Source of the DNA: Trachelipus rathkii
Lineage: Eukaryota; Arthropoda; Malacostraca; Isopoda; Trachelipodidae
Reading direction: 5' to 3'
Length of the DNA stretch: 18,745 nucleotides
Assembly: GCA_015478945.1 (NCBI GenBank)
Contig: JABUQX010078672.1
Location: 72,501 to 91,245 of the forward strand
Shown: positions 8,391 through 18,253 of the stretch, piece after piece
How positions within the stretch are numbered: the stretch's first letter is position 1
Layout: each line of letters starts with the position of its first letter
Made by a program: the position numbers and the translations under genes
Notes under the pieces: model-generated
Database searches by the model: none
What the model was told of the DNA's origin: nothing
Seen by the model: only the letters and a program-made list of their open reading frames with translations

Positions 8391-9992
8391 TTAATGGGAA
8401 ATTTGTGCTTCATGCTTGGAGCACAAATATTGTATGTTAGGTCTGATGTTTGATAACGCAACAGGCATATTTTCCTGAAGATTCAACAATCTATTTCTTG
8501 TTTTGCATTTTGTGACCATTGCAGAGAAAGCTTGTTCACAAAAGTATCATGTTGAAAATGGCAAAAGTAAACTTGTGGCTTTTTCTACTAGGTTTAGGTT
8601 AATCCTTTTGTATGCTAAGCCAAAATCAGCCGCTGATAAGTCAGTCTTCTAAGTTTAATTTTCAGTAAAAGATCGCGTCAGAGATCATTAAATTCGTCTC
8701 TTCAGTAGCTGTGAAATCTACTTTCTTCAGCATATCTGCCTTGTGAAATGGGGAAACAACCCACTCAAGATTCTTAACGAAAGAGAAGGAAAGTACTTAC
8801 CTACTGCATCTTGCAATTTTGATAAATGATCAAGAATGAGGTCTTGCAATTTTTCCTCGTCATTACATTTGCAAAAATTTTAAAAGGGATGAAAATTTTG
8901 AAAAATCAACTTTGAATGAATTGCAGACTTCCAAGAAGCTACATTTCTCATGAAACCTTTCATTTCATTGGTTGAGGAAACTGTTATTTCTTTGTTGTTT
9001 TCAGTAAAGTATTTATACATTTTAGTTTAACTAAAATATATTCTGAGATATGACAGCTGTAAAACACCAATCATCATTTTTGCAGCAACCTAGGAAAATG
9101 CATCATGTTTCTCTTCTCAAAAAAGACTTTTAGTTGGAACTAAGAGTGTAAGAACGCGGTTCAGTACTCTAACACGAGATAATAATGAGATATATGGTGC
9201 ATTCATTTCACAACACATTTTTTCAAGGAGTCTTCACTTCAAAGGGTAGCGATTTAAATGTATTTATCATCTTCACAACCTGATTTATAACTTCAGCGAA
9301 CTGCTCACCACAATTTTCCTGTAAAGCTGGTGCAATAAATCCTTTCGGCTTCGCTGTCATTTGATGTTGCACGCATTCAGTACTATTTCACAACAGTCGT
9401 TCATTGAAGACCATGGTTATTAGATAGGAAGAGGCGGGAAGCGAAATTATCGGCGCTGGTACTAGTTGTTTCCACTCTTGCAAACAAAAGAAACTGCTCC
9501 ACGTTATATTTACCGTCAATAAATCTACAGAATCCAAAAAGCTGATTTTTTGCAATTATAACAGTACTTTTAACTAATTGTAAACCAATTTATGGCGAGT
9601 TTTTTATTTTATCTTTTGACTTGTTCATTTTTATTTAATGACATTTCAGATATTCTACGGCTAATAGTATTGTTTGAGAGAGGAACCTTGAAATTTTGGT
9701 ATGGTCTTCAACGATAATTTTGCACGCCGGGATAATGATATCTCTCTCCATCTGTATGAGGTTTTCATTTTCTTGGCTGAGCAGTTCAGCAACTTTTAAA
9801 TAACTGCATAGAGAAGTCACTTGTGGTAAATCTCTCCAACATTCTTATTACCAGCACTTTTTCTTCGATTTCTAATAGCCTTGAAGAATATGAGCCGGGT
9901 TTCTGATACACCTGGGTGATTCGTAGCAAGATGTCTCTTAAGTTTGCTGGGTACCATTCCTTCTGTGCTTAATGTGTGGTGAAACGCTAAGC
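8391..9992 (-). pseudogene. hAT transposase relic, ZBED5/SCAND3-like (left)
   Basis: Minus-strand reading starts in the palindrome spacer with a zinc-finger remnant, then MVPSKLKRHLATNHPGVSE (about 9957-9900). Next comes VAELLSQENENLIQMERDI with IPACKIIV (about 9800-9715) and, after a frameshift, NNTISRRISEMSLN (about 9676-9634). Later words are FGFCRFIDGKYNVEQF and ETTSTSADNF near 9540-9450, GFIAPALQENCG near 9340, VVKMINTFKSLP near 9280, and a clean C-terminus, CEQAFSAMVTKCKTRNRLL to SKHEAQISH, with a TAA stop at 8393-8391. That last block is the hAT dimerisation region. The family cuts and pastes DNA using a DDE-type catalytic core. The DESTD and TDGAPS motifs are broken in this arm but present in the mirror. 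The N-terminus is missing because the palindrome turns there. Confidence 0.88.
9958..9992. other. Spacer (turning point) of the palindrome
   Basis: About 35 bases are not shared between the arms. Read on the minus strand they continue the hAT open frame into the left arm without a break: residues like CLAFHHTLSTEG followed by MVPSKLKRHL. In this family that is the stretch just before and inside the N-terminal zinc finger. The spacer is therefore ordinary transposase coding sequence, not an adapter, a telomere repeat or a separate element. On the right side the frame stops making sense, because the sequence turns back into antisense hAT. Confidence 0.85.
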
Positions 9993-11544
9993 ATGGTAAC
10001 CCAGCAAAACTTAAGAGACATCTTGCTACGAAGCACCAGGTGTATCCCAGAACTGGCTGCATATTCTTGCAGGCTATTGAAATCAGAAAAAGTGGGTATG
10101 AAATGTTGAAGAGATTTAACAAGTGAACTTCTCTTGGGCAAGCTTCATTTTAAAGTTGCTGAACTGCTCGCCAAGAAAATGAACCTCATACAGATGGAGA
10201 GGATATCATTATCCCGGCGTGCAAAATTATGGTTGAAACCATACCAAAATTTTTCAAAGGTTCCTGCTCTCAAAGCATACTATTAGCCGTAGAATATCTG
10301 AATGTCATTAAATATATGAACAAGTCAAAGATTAAAATAAAAACTCGCATAAATTTGCTTTACAATAGATGAAAGTACTGATATTACTGCCAAAATCAGC
10401 TTTTTGGATTCTGTAGATTTATTGACGGTAAATATATCGTGGAGCAGCTTTTGTTTGGCAAAGAGGTTGGAAACAACTAGTACCAGCGCCGATAATATTA
10501 CTTCCATCTCTTCTATGCTCATAACGGCATGGTTCTTTTCATGGACGAACTGTTTGTGAAAATAGTAACTGATGGTGCACCATCATGACGGAAAGCATAA
10601 AGATTTATGCACCAAGCTTTACAGGAAAATTGTGTGACATTCGCTGAAGTTATAAATCAAGGTTGTGAAGATGGATAATTAGCATTAAATCGCTACTTTG
10701 AAAGTGAAGACTCCTTTGAAAAATGTTGTGAAGATGGAGTGGCACCATATATCTCATTATTATCTCGTGGTAGAGTACTTAAAAACCGCGTTCTTACACT
10801 CAAAGAAGGAACTAAAAGTCTTTTTTTGAGAAGAGAAACACGATGCATTTTCTATGTTGCTGCAAAATGATGATTGGTGTTTATACAGCTGTCATATCTC
10901 AGATATATTTAAAGTAAACTAAATGTATTAAATACTTCATTACAGGGACGAAAAGAAACAACAGTTTCTTCAACCAATGAAAATGCAAGGTTTCATGAGA
11001 AATGTAGCTTCTTGGAAGTCAATTGAGAAAAGTGATTTTCAAATTTTCTCCCTTTTAAATTTTTGAAATGTAATGGCGAGGAAAAGCTAAAAGACGCTCA
11101 TTCTTGATCATTTAATCAGTAATTCCAAGATGCAGTAGGTAAGTACTTTCCTTCTCTTTCGTTAAGAATCTTGAGTGGGTTGTTTCCCCATTTCACATGG
11201 CAAATATTGCTGAAGAACTAGATTTCACAGCAACTGAAAGAGACGAATTTAATGATCTGCTGCGCTGATTTTTAGCTTGAAATTAACTAGAGAAGACTGA
11301 CTTATCTAAGCGGCTGATTTTTGGCTTAGCATACAAAGGAGTCTTCCTAACCTAGTAGAAAAAGCCACCAGTTTCCTTTTGCCATTTTCAACATGATACT
11401 TTTGTGAACAAGCTTTCTCTGCAATGTCACAAATGCAAACAAGAATAGATTGTTGAATTCTTCAGGAAAATATGCTGTTGCATTATCAACATCAGACTAA
11501 CATACAATATTTGTGCTCCAAGCATGAAGCACAAATTTCCCATA
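9993..11544 (+). pseudogene. hAT transposase relic, ZBED5/SCAND3-like (right)
   Basis: The mirror of the left hAT relic. KLKRHL at 9993-10020 is out of frame through single-base insertions. LIQMER (about 10185), IPACKIMVE (about 10210-10240) and FTIDESTDITAKI (about 10357-10395) are clear; the last holds the first catalytic Asp region and is preserved only here. KRLETTSTSADNI (about 10463-10500), SWTNC (near 10545) and TDGAPS (10568-10585) are also present. So are KELKLFF-like and DDWCL-type residues near 10805-10880, then MQGFMRNVASWKS (about 10984-11020) and EELDFTATER (about 11213-11242). The C-terminal EQAFSAM is near 11405. Single-base losses destroy the frame after that and remove the stop codon seen in the other arm. 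It is non-functional as read. Confidence 0.87.
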
Positions 11545-11630
11545 ATCGATTCTAAACGCAAACTCCAGCTTCAAATTTTAACATATGTTTTAATAGATAT
11601 TTTTAAATTTAAATGTTTATATTATTATTA

Positions 11631-11670
<40 letters not shown>

Positions 11671-11755
11671 TATAATATTATAATAATTATTATTATTTTT
11701 ATGAATTATTAATATAATTATTATTTTTTATAATTTAAATTTATAATTTTTTTTT

Positions 11756-11793
<38 letters not shown>
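11545..11793. repeat. (ATT)n microsatellite and T tract, right
   Basis: Mirror of the left AAT/ATT block. ATT units run from about 11619 to 11668, degenerate AT-rich sequence follows, then an almost pure T run at 11747-11793. On the minus strand that run is the A tail of the second D copy. The ATT/AAT symmetry is less regular than in the left arm. Confidence 0.88.
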
Positions 11794-11797
<4 letters not shown>

Positions 11798-12742
11798 AGA
11801 TTACCACCACCAGCTGGGCCCTTTTCAAGGAGGGGGAGAAAATATAAATTACATGAAAACCCACCCAAGGCTAACTCAAATCTCTTAGGTGGGCGCAGAC
11901 GTGGGTTTTAAAGAAAGGAAGATTAAGATACAGTTGGAAAATAAAAGATGGCAAGAGTTCCACAGAACAGAAGTGGCGAAAGAAGGAGGCACCACAACGA
12001 ACGAGTCTGGGATTTCGATGCTCACGCAAATTCATGCAGAGCATGGCCAGCCCTTGTATACGAGGGCGCGCAATGGAGGTGGAATGCGAGCGCAACTCCC
12101 CTGAGCATCTACGGCTGTAGTACCTATAGAAAAGCGATAGTGCGCCAACGTCACGTCGGAGAGATAGAGGTTCAAGAGAGTTTGAAAGTAGGGGACAGTT
12201 TATAAGTCCTCTAGCTTTAGACTCAACTCTATCCAATAGAAGGGTGGAGGCCGGAGCCCCCAGATGTGAGAACAAAGTACTCCAAGCAAGGGCGATAAGG
12301 CCTTAATATAACTGGAGTAGCTGTGGAGGAAGAAAAAAATTCCGCCAACCTGAACAGAACTCCCAGTTTCTTTGAGGCACCTTTGCAACCATTGTGAATA
12401 TGAGGTTTCCAGACAATTTTTTTTTACTTGTTCAGACCAAAGATGTTTATGTTGTCAACAGTTGAGACGTTAGAACCGTCGAGAAAGGGAAAGAAAGATT
12501 TGCAATTCTGATGAGTGACTTTGTGGCATAGAACTATGGTAGAATTTTGTGTGTGTGAGGTCTAGAATTCTAAAGGTTAAAATTTAATGTTTGAATAGGT
12601 AAAAGTATGTGTGGTTGCGACATATGGTCCATCTGAGGGTATGTTTGAAGAGTGAGATTTTCTGGGATAATCTGAATGATGTTTTTGGATGGGGTGAGTA
12701 GGGGATTTAGCTCATTTGCCACATTATCTGCCCACCTAAAGA
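11747..12742 (-). pseudogene. Second copy of retrotransposon D family (right)
   Basis: Mirror of 7180-8190 and better preserved. Minus-strand reading from about 12275 to 11871 is open for 134 residues: LLLDRVESKARGLINC, LEPLSLRRDVGALSLFYRYY, RCSGEL, CMNLREHRNPRLVRCG and FFKTHVCAHLRDLS. This is the conserved C-terminal tail of arthropod non-LTR reverse transcriptases of this family, after the thumb. Upstream, KLGVLFR and WKPHIHNG equivalents lie near 12340-12410. The tail is the T run 11747-11793 (A on the coding strand). Compare the left arm, where frameshifts cut the same stretch. Confidence 0.82.
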
Positions 12743-13885
12743 TTTTTTTTTTTACAGTTTTGTCACCAACCACTCACAGTCAGAGCCCTATCAAGGAGGG
12801 GTGTAGTACGCTCAAAAAGTTCACCCTCTAGCCCAAATTACGCAGATGACACAGACGCAGGCTTAAAGTGAGGGAGATTAAATTCAACAGAAACATACAG
12901 AAGATGGAAGAGAATTCCACAGATATATAGGTGGCGGGAAAGAATGAAGCACCCCTGCGAACTAGCCTGGAGTTACCAATATTAACACAAAACTTGTGCG
13001 CAGATACAGCACCCCTTGTGCTACGAGGGCTATCGTAAAGGTGGTGGTACGCAAATGATAAGTTCCTCGAGCACTTGCTGCTGGGTAGCTATAGAAATGA
13101 GATAAAGCACCACAGAACAGTTTTATAAGCCTTTTGACCTTTGACTCGACCTCTTCCAAAGCCGGGTGAAACCAGACCCCCCCCCCAGATATGAGAAGCA
13201 GTACTCCATACAAAGGGGGAATGAACCCTTGTATAGCTGGAGCAAACGGAGAAGAGAAAAAAAAGTCTTGCAGTCAAACAGAACTCCAGTTTCTTTGAGG
13301 CTGCCTAGCAACCGTTGGAACATGAGGTTTCCAAGACATTTTTTTGTTATGTAAGGCCAAGGATGTTTATATTGTCAAAAGGAAAGACGACAGAGAACCG
13401 TCGGAAAGAGATAGGAAAGTAGAAGGCGTTTCAGAGAAGGAGATTTGCAGAAGTTGGCTTTTTTAAAAAGAATTGAATTTCACAGGTTGAGACGACCCCA
13501 TCCGAAATTCTATCCAGATCAGCGAGAATAGAATAGAAAAGATTAAGACGAGAGGCAATTCTAGAAGTAAAAGAGGAAGCAGAACTGAAATGAGTTGAAG
13601 AATGAAGGGTCGAGTCATCAGTATATGAGTGTATAGAGTTAGATGTGCAGGTGAGAAGATCATTAATGAAAAGTAGGAATAGTAGGAGATAAGACAAGAA
13701 CCGCTGAGGAACAACACTATGACCAAAAAAGAGTACCTCATCCAAACAACAGCCAATATTTAGATATTGAAAGAAGCTAGATCATAATTAAGCAAAGAAA
13801 AGAGGAAACCCAAAGGAGGGGGAGCTTGGGGAGCAGTCGCGTGCCATGCCTGGTCAAATGCTTTTGGATATGTCAAAGTCAAGAT
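12743..13885 (-). pseudogene. Non-LTR retrotransposon D: reverse transcriptase and 3' end (right)
   Basis: Mirror of 6020-7179. Minus-strand reading begins with DISKAFD-like residues (about 13875-13850, one frameshift) and SFGFPL. A VVPQ...FLLFINDLL block runs from about 13710 to 13650, and the catalytic motif follows as SYTDDSTLHSS (about 13628-13595). This is YTDD rather than the usual YADD. The frame continues through SASSFTSRIASRLN and LDRIS to about 13510, breaks, and reappears as LLQLYKG and MEYC near 13235-13205. The A tail is the T run 12743-12753. The catalytic region is intact here but lost on the left. Confidence 0.83.
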
Positions 13886-14325
13886 GTGGCTTTTTAAAGG
13901 GAAATTTTTGTTGTTAAGTAGATGATGGAATGGGTGTGGAGGGAAACAGCCTGTTATTAGCCTGAGAACTTTATTTTAATTTCTGAATATTGGTTTGTGA
14001 TATTGTGGGAGCCCATTCAAGTGATGCATAATTTAGGAAGCAGTGGATGTATTGTTTGTATACTTGTGAGTTTCTTTATGTTGACCAAAGTTTATTCCAG
14101 TTAGTGTTTTCGGTGCATTTAATTTATGTGGCTCTTGAAGTGATATTGTTGAAGTGGGGGGTGGATGTAATATATGTATCAAAGGTCATACCTAAGATGG
14201 TGGGTTGTTTGATAGGAGTTTTTTTCTATCTGGGGTGAGTAAGGTATTTGTGGATTTTTGAGGTGATGCGGTCATTGTAATCTTTGTTAACCATTGTTCC
14301 AATTGATCTATAGCGAAATCTCACC
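13886..14325 (-). pseudogene. Non-LTR retrotransposon C: reverse transcriptase thumb fragment (right)
   Basis: Mirror of 5585-6020 and nearly identical to it. Across about 190 bases the two arms differ so little that the opposite-strand open frame changes at one residue in 63. The minus strand carries the same post-catalytic reverse transcriptase words: DQLEQWLTK equivalents near 14310, LGMTFDTYITSTPHF near 14190, LNYASLEWAP near 14035, and RLITGCFPPHP near 13960. The relic is broken by the same kinds of stops as the left copy. Confidence 0.78.
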
Positions 14326-14329
14326 TCAA

Positions 14330-15796
14330 AATAAAGGAACGCTGATTGCATGTCCCTTTCACATCTCTACATTATCCTAATCTGTTCGAAGTTAGACTAT
14401 GTCTGAGCAGTATTTAGCCAGGCCTTCCTAACTCCACTACACCTGTTAGATCCCATCTAAAATGAGGTGATCCGTATCCACAGAAGTCTTACAATGGTCT
14501 CACCTGATGAGTCTGGAAGTTGAGGCCAGTGTGATACCACTCTCTCTGCGAAGGGAATATATCATGTGCATGTAATCTTTACTTTTAAACCCCAATACCG
14601 TCTGCTCTGACACCATTTCTGAGAGAGGTACCTCAGAATCCTCCTTACTGGCCATTTGTAAACACAGTTTGTAACATTCTTAACTTCCTCAGCATCCTTT
14701 TGCAAAAGGTGCTGCTGCTCTTTTACATTGTAGGGTATACACTGGCTATTTCCTGCTTCCACCATCTTCCTGGCCCTGATCTCTCTCTCTCTCCAAATTC
14801 GGCCACCTGGCTGCCTTCTTTAAGGCATTACTCTTGTCTCACTCTGAGGTTCACTGGGATTTACTCCAGTTTTCACTGGCGGCTTTAAAATAGGGAGATA
14901 GCATGGGTGTGTCCATTACTGCAGAACTAATCAAATTTCTGAAATTTTATTCCTAAACCAAGGCTCCCTTCTGTCATTTACTTGCCAATTTGGCTTCAGG
15001 TACCTCAGACCCCAACCTCTAAAACATGACTTGTATCCCTGTACAACAATTTCTGTGAATGCTCCACTCTCACTAGAATCAAATTACACTCTTGTATCCC
15101 CTTATGGCTTTCACATAGGGGATGAAACCGCTGACAGAGAGACAAGTTTGTTTGCTTTCCTTAGCTATTATAGGTACCGCCCAGACGCATTTGACAAGGT
15201 CGCCTCCATCAACTGATTATTATTCTGCTCTCTGGTAGGACTGAACCATTGGTGAGTGGGTCTTCTCTCACAGACGAAAGCGCTTACATGGGTGATACTT
15301 GCACGCCTTCTGTATTGCCACACTAATATCACTCAGTCACTATATGGTCACGAGACCCTCCTCCCATTTGCAAATTTTTGCCGTCGCCACACCCGCAATC
15401 TGTTCATCTTATCTTCATCGATTGTTCCCATCAGGACGCCTATTCACTGTCGTCCATTTTCCCACTTTATGGTCTATGCCTCCTTCTAAAAGGTTTGCCC
15501 ATATCTTATCTGAATCTTCCCCACTTTAGCAGTAACTATTTTTTTGTATCTTCAAGAAGTGAATATGTCTTTATAACATTTGATTTTGTTATGTAATATT
15601 AGGCCTATATATAATGGGTTATGATAAATTTTATTTAAGTTTTTATTTATTTTGACTGACTGAATATTCATATTCACCATTCAAATCTTCTTTGACATTC
15701 GAAACATATATATGAACAGGGCCCTCCATGGTGCTGATTTTTCAGCACCAGTGTGGCCGCTTCTTTTTGAGCCGTGTGGGTGCTGTAAACACTCAA

Positions 15797-15805
<9 letters not shown>
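14330..15805 (+). pseudogene. Non-LTR retrotransposon B: RNase H and 3' end (right)
   Basis: Mirror of 4113-5580. Plus-strand reading gives the linker block near 14500-14560. It then gives HLPGPDLSLSP (near 14760-14795), HSEV-type and HWDL words near 14830, and a decayed FTDGF equivalent (FTGGF) near 14870. NYTLVSPYGFHIGDETADRE (about 15080-15145) is the clearest view of the fourth RNase H motif of this element. The C-terminal HTNITQSLY and CRRHTR follow near 15318-15400. The 3'UTR ends in ACACTCAAAAAAAAAAA with the A tail at 15795-15805, running straight into (TA)n. Stops and frameshifts are frequent. Confidence 0.75.
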
Positions 15806-15885
<80 letters not shown>

Positions 15886-15891
15886 TATCTG

Positions 15892-15948
<57 letters not shown>
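15806..15948. repeat. (TA)n microsatellite, right copy
   Basis: About 143 bases of TA dinucleotide with a few interruptions (TATAATATATA, TTATCTGATAATA). It is the counterpart of 3967-4112. The interruptions differ between arms, as expected for a fast-mutating or error-prone tract. Confidence 0.95.
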
Positions 15949-15951
<3 letters not shown>

Positions 15952-16122
15952 GGATTATAATAATATGGTTTCATTTAAAGTACTTTTGTAATTATTTTTT
16001 ATTAGAAAAATAAAACTTGGGGTTTTAGTTTGGTTTAAAATCAAAATAACTTGAGGACTTTGTAAATCGAATAACCTTGATATAGTTTAAATACTTTATG
16101 TAATTTTTATAATATTTCTTAG
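15949..16122. other. Intron flank upstream of the p24 exon copy (right)
   Basis: Mirror of 3792-3966: AT-rich, no coding signal. It ends in AATATTTCTTAG, an acceptor-like sequence with a short T-rich tract, directly before the exon copy. Confidence 0.6.
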
Positions 16123-16242
16123 GTAACTACAAAACTGGAACTTTATGATCGCGAAGACAAGAGTTTATATGCCTTCTTCCCAGGACTAGGAATGGCATGT
16201 CGAGATTAGAGATCTGAACGACAAACGCTAGTTATTCACAAG
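16123..16242 (+). pseudogene. Frameshifted copy of the p24/TMED (eclair-like) exon
   Basis: Counterpart of the intact exon at 3676-3791. The acceptor TTCTTAG and a GTATAC donor are kept, but the exon is 120 bases instead of 116 and the frame is lost. One extra A appears in the ACTACAAAACTGG stretch, an extra base in GATCGCGAAG, one C is lost in CTTCTTCCCAGG and one G is gained in GGAATGGCATG. The 3' quarter carries a cluster of substitutions. It cannot encode the p24 GOLD segment as read. Scattered single-base indels in a conserved exon fit sequencing error better than a selected gene copy, though a decayed duplicate would also look like this. Confidence 0.82.
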
Positions 16243-17121
16243 GTATACTGTGTAACTAGTAACAATGGTATGGTTACTTTAGATAGAACCATTTCATTAG
16301 TTAATTTTTCCTTTAAAGATTTTTCTTTTTTTTTTTTTTTTTTACTTTTTTTTTTTCCAACCACTGTTCACCTTCTATTTCCTACTGAACTCTCTCAACC
16401 CTTTCTTAAAAAATATTTTTATGTAACGCTTTAGATATTTATGAAGCTGTTCTTGTTTAAAAAATTTTTTCGCGCTACCTCTCTCTTTGGAACTTTGGTT
16501 TTGATGGTAGAAAATTGCAATTCTTATCTTTCACCTTGTTATGAGAAACTCATCTTCTCTGTCTAACAATATTTCAAACTTATTCTGTAAAAAAGGAAAT
16601 TCTACCAACTCCAACTATTTTTTTGCAATAAATATTTCATAGCCTATGCAGTAAATAACTATGGTACATATAAGAGATGAGTCCATTGTCAGGGATGAAA
16701 TGCCTCTTAAATTATAAATATCAAGAAAAAAATTTTCCATAGGTTCTGACCGAATCTGGATTCTTGAAAATACCTGGATTTGGCCAGAATCAGATTCTGG
16801 ATCTGGAATGTTTCAAATAAAAATTTAGGTAATTTTTTTTTTTTTTTTAAGTTTGCTCATTTAGTTTCTATGCTCTCCACAACCTTAACTTTTTGTTTTC
16901 CATTTTGGATATTCTAAAGCAAAATTTGTAGACATCTATCGTTTTTGCCTTCCTATTGAAAGTTATATTTCTTAATTTTCTATTCCATCACTAATTTACT
17001 CTTGTTCTATAATATGTACCGTACTTCACTATTTAATTCTGTGCAAATGAATTTGTGTATTCTTTATATTTTGTATAGCGAGTTAGCAACCATTCTAAAA
17101 TGAAAATTAACATCTTTGGGA
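16243..17121. other. Intronic or intergenic AT-rich DNA (right)
   Basis: Mirror of 2791-3675. It contains T tracts near 16322-16357 and 16829-16848 and the GAATC/GATTC cluster near 16750-16806. No coding region is visible, and no second p24 exon was found. Confidence 0.6.
16784..16800. repeat. Short perfect inverted repeat CCAGAATC-A-GATTCTGG
   Basis: Right-arm counterpart of 3111-3127, perfectly conserved in its two 8-base arms. A neighbouring GAATCTGGATTC at about 16752-16763 repeats the same half-sites. The surrounding 70 bases are also unusually well conserved between the arms. Confidence 0.7.
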
Positions 17122-18253
17122 AAGTGGTCTTGGTGTGCCTGATTTTCTCAAGTGGCGCAGAAAAAAAACAATTTTCAATGTCTCCAAAAAAAATGGGGTG
17201 AATTTGAGTAAGTCAGAGGCACACCTGGTGCAATTGAGGGATTCCTTTTTGTTTCACGCAGAGGTCCATAGATAGTGACTCTATAGCATTTTACACAGAT
17301 GGTTCCAAGACAGAGGAGGGTGGGGTGGGAGCTTCAGCTGTGTTTCGGGACATTCACTGTATCCCCACACCCTTCCACCGTATTTGTCCGTTTTTTTCAA
17401 CTGAACTGATAGCGATGTCCATGGCGGTGAACCGGATTAGTACCTTCACCCGTGGGGGTAACTATACCATCTTTTCCGATTCTCGGAGCGCGCTCCAGGC
17501 GTTGCTTGACTGATCAACCTGTAACCCTTTGGTCTGTGCCATTCAACAGTCTATCTGCTTGTTGCCTGCGCGGAATCACAACATTGAGTTCTGTTGGATT
17601 CCCTCCCATGTGGGGGTTTCCTGGTAACGACGGCCGATGGTGGCCACAGGCGCTATACACAGGTGTGGTGTGCCAATACCATTTCCTGCTGTGCGCCTGG
17701 GCGATTCCTAATCGTCAGAGAATTTCTCGCATCATCATACGTCGGGGCTTCCTCTCTGGGTGGCAGTCATTGGGCGGAGGACGCTCGTGGTGCCAAACTT
17801 CGGAATGTCAAACCCGTCCTTGGCCGGTGGTCTTCATCTAGCAGGAGGTGGTCCTGACTCGATTGTTTCTGGGTCATACCAATCTCACCCATGGATTTCT
17901 TATGTCGCGGGGGGTTCCCCGACCTCATTTTGCCTCTCCAATTGTCCTCTCACAAGTCGTTCATCAGGTTTGTGGATTGCGTGGCGCATCCTCAACCTTA
18001 GCAGGTTCTCCTGATGTGCTAACTATACCTCTTCAGCATCGCCTTCAGCATCGTTATCCGAATTATCTCACTTTCGTAGTGATCGCGTTTTTGCCTTCCT
18101 ATTGGAACTGAACATCTTGTATAAAATCTAACCATCTCAGCCTTGTTCCTATTTCGTTCCGTAATTGATTTCCCCTGTCGTTAGTTTCCTAACCCGGTAT
18201 AGCCGCATTCTTGTGTGCTGGGGAGGGTCCCTGTACATCCACTCAAAAAAAAA
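17122..18253 (+). pseudogene. Non-LTR retrotransposon A2: RNase H domain and 3' end (right)
   Basis: Mirror of 1653-2790. The plus strand shows FLKW followed by a Lys-rich stretch (near 17140), FYTDGSKTEGGVGASAV (about 17289-17342), a frameshift, ELIAMSMAVNRISTFTRGG (about 17404-17460), FSDSRSALQALL (about 17474-17510) and a stop at 17511. The fourth RNase H motif is destroyed here by indels around 17615-17650, whereas the left copy keeps it. LGHTNLTHGFLMSRGVPRP lies at about 17868-17925. The element ends in a 3'UTR and a short A tail at 18245-18253. Confidence 0.84.

Larger units (their letters stand above)
1166..9957 (+). repeat. Left arm of giant inverted repeat
   Basis: The reverse complement of the window's right end matches this arm from 1166 onward (for example the block reading CCATCTTCTCCGGCATTATT at about 1180) and continues, in order and without rearrangement, to the zinc-finger codons of the hAT relic at 9957. 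Every element in this arm reappears in the other arm in opposite orientation. Hand comparison shows blocks with almost no difference (about 5021-5950), blocks with an indel or substitution every 10-20 bases (hAT, SINE-side RT), and one strongly divergent stretch near 6140-6320. The repeat continues left of 1166, but its partner lies beyond the window. Confidence 0.97.

Noticed and set aside
9817..10122. A 101-residue minus-strand protein spanning the palindrome centre.
   Set aside because: Only its second half (from the spacer onward) is hAT zinc finger. The first half is antisense to hAT in the right arm, so it is a chimera made by the fold-back.
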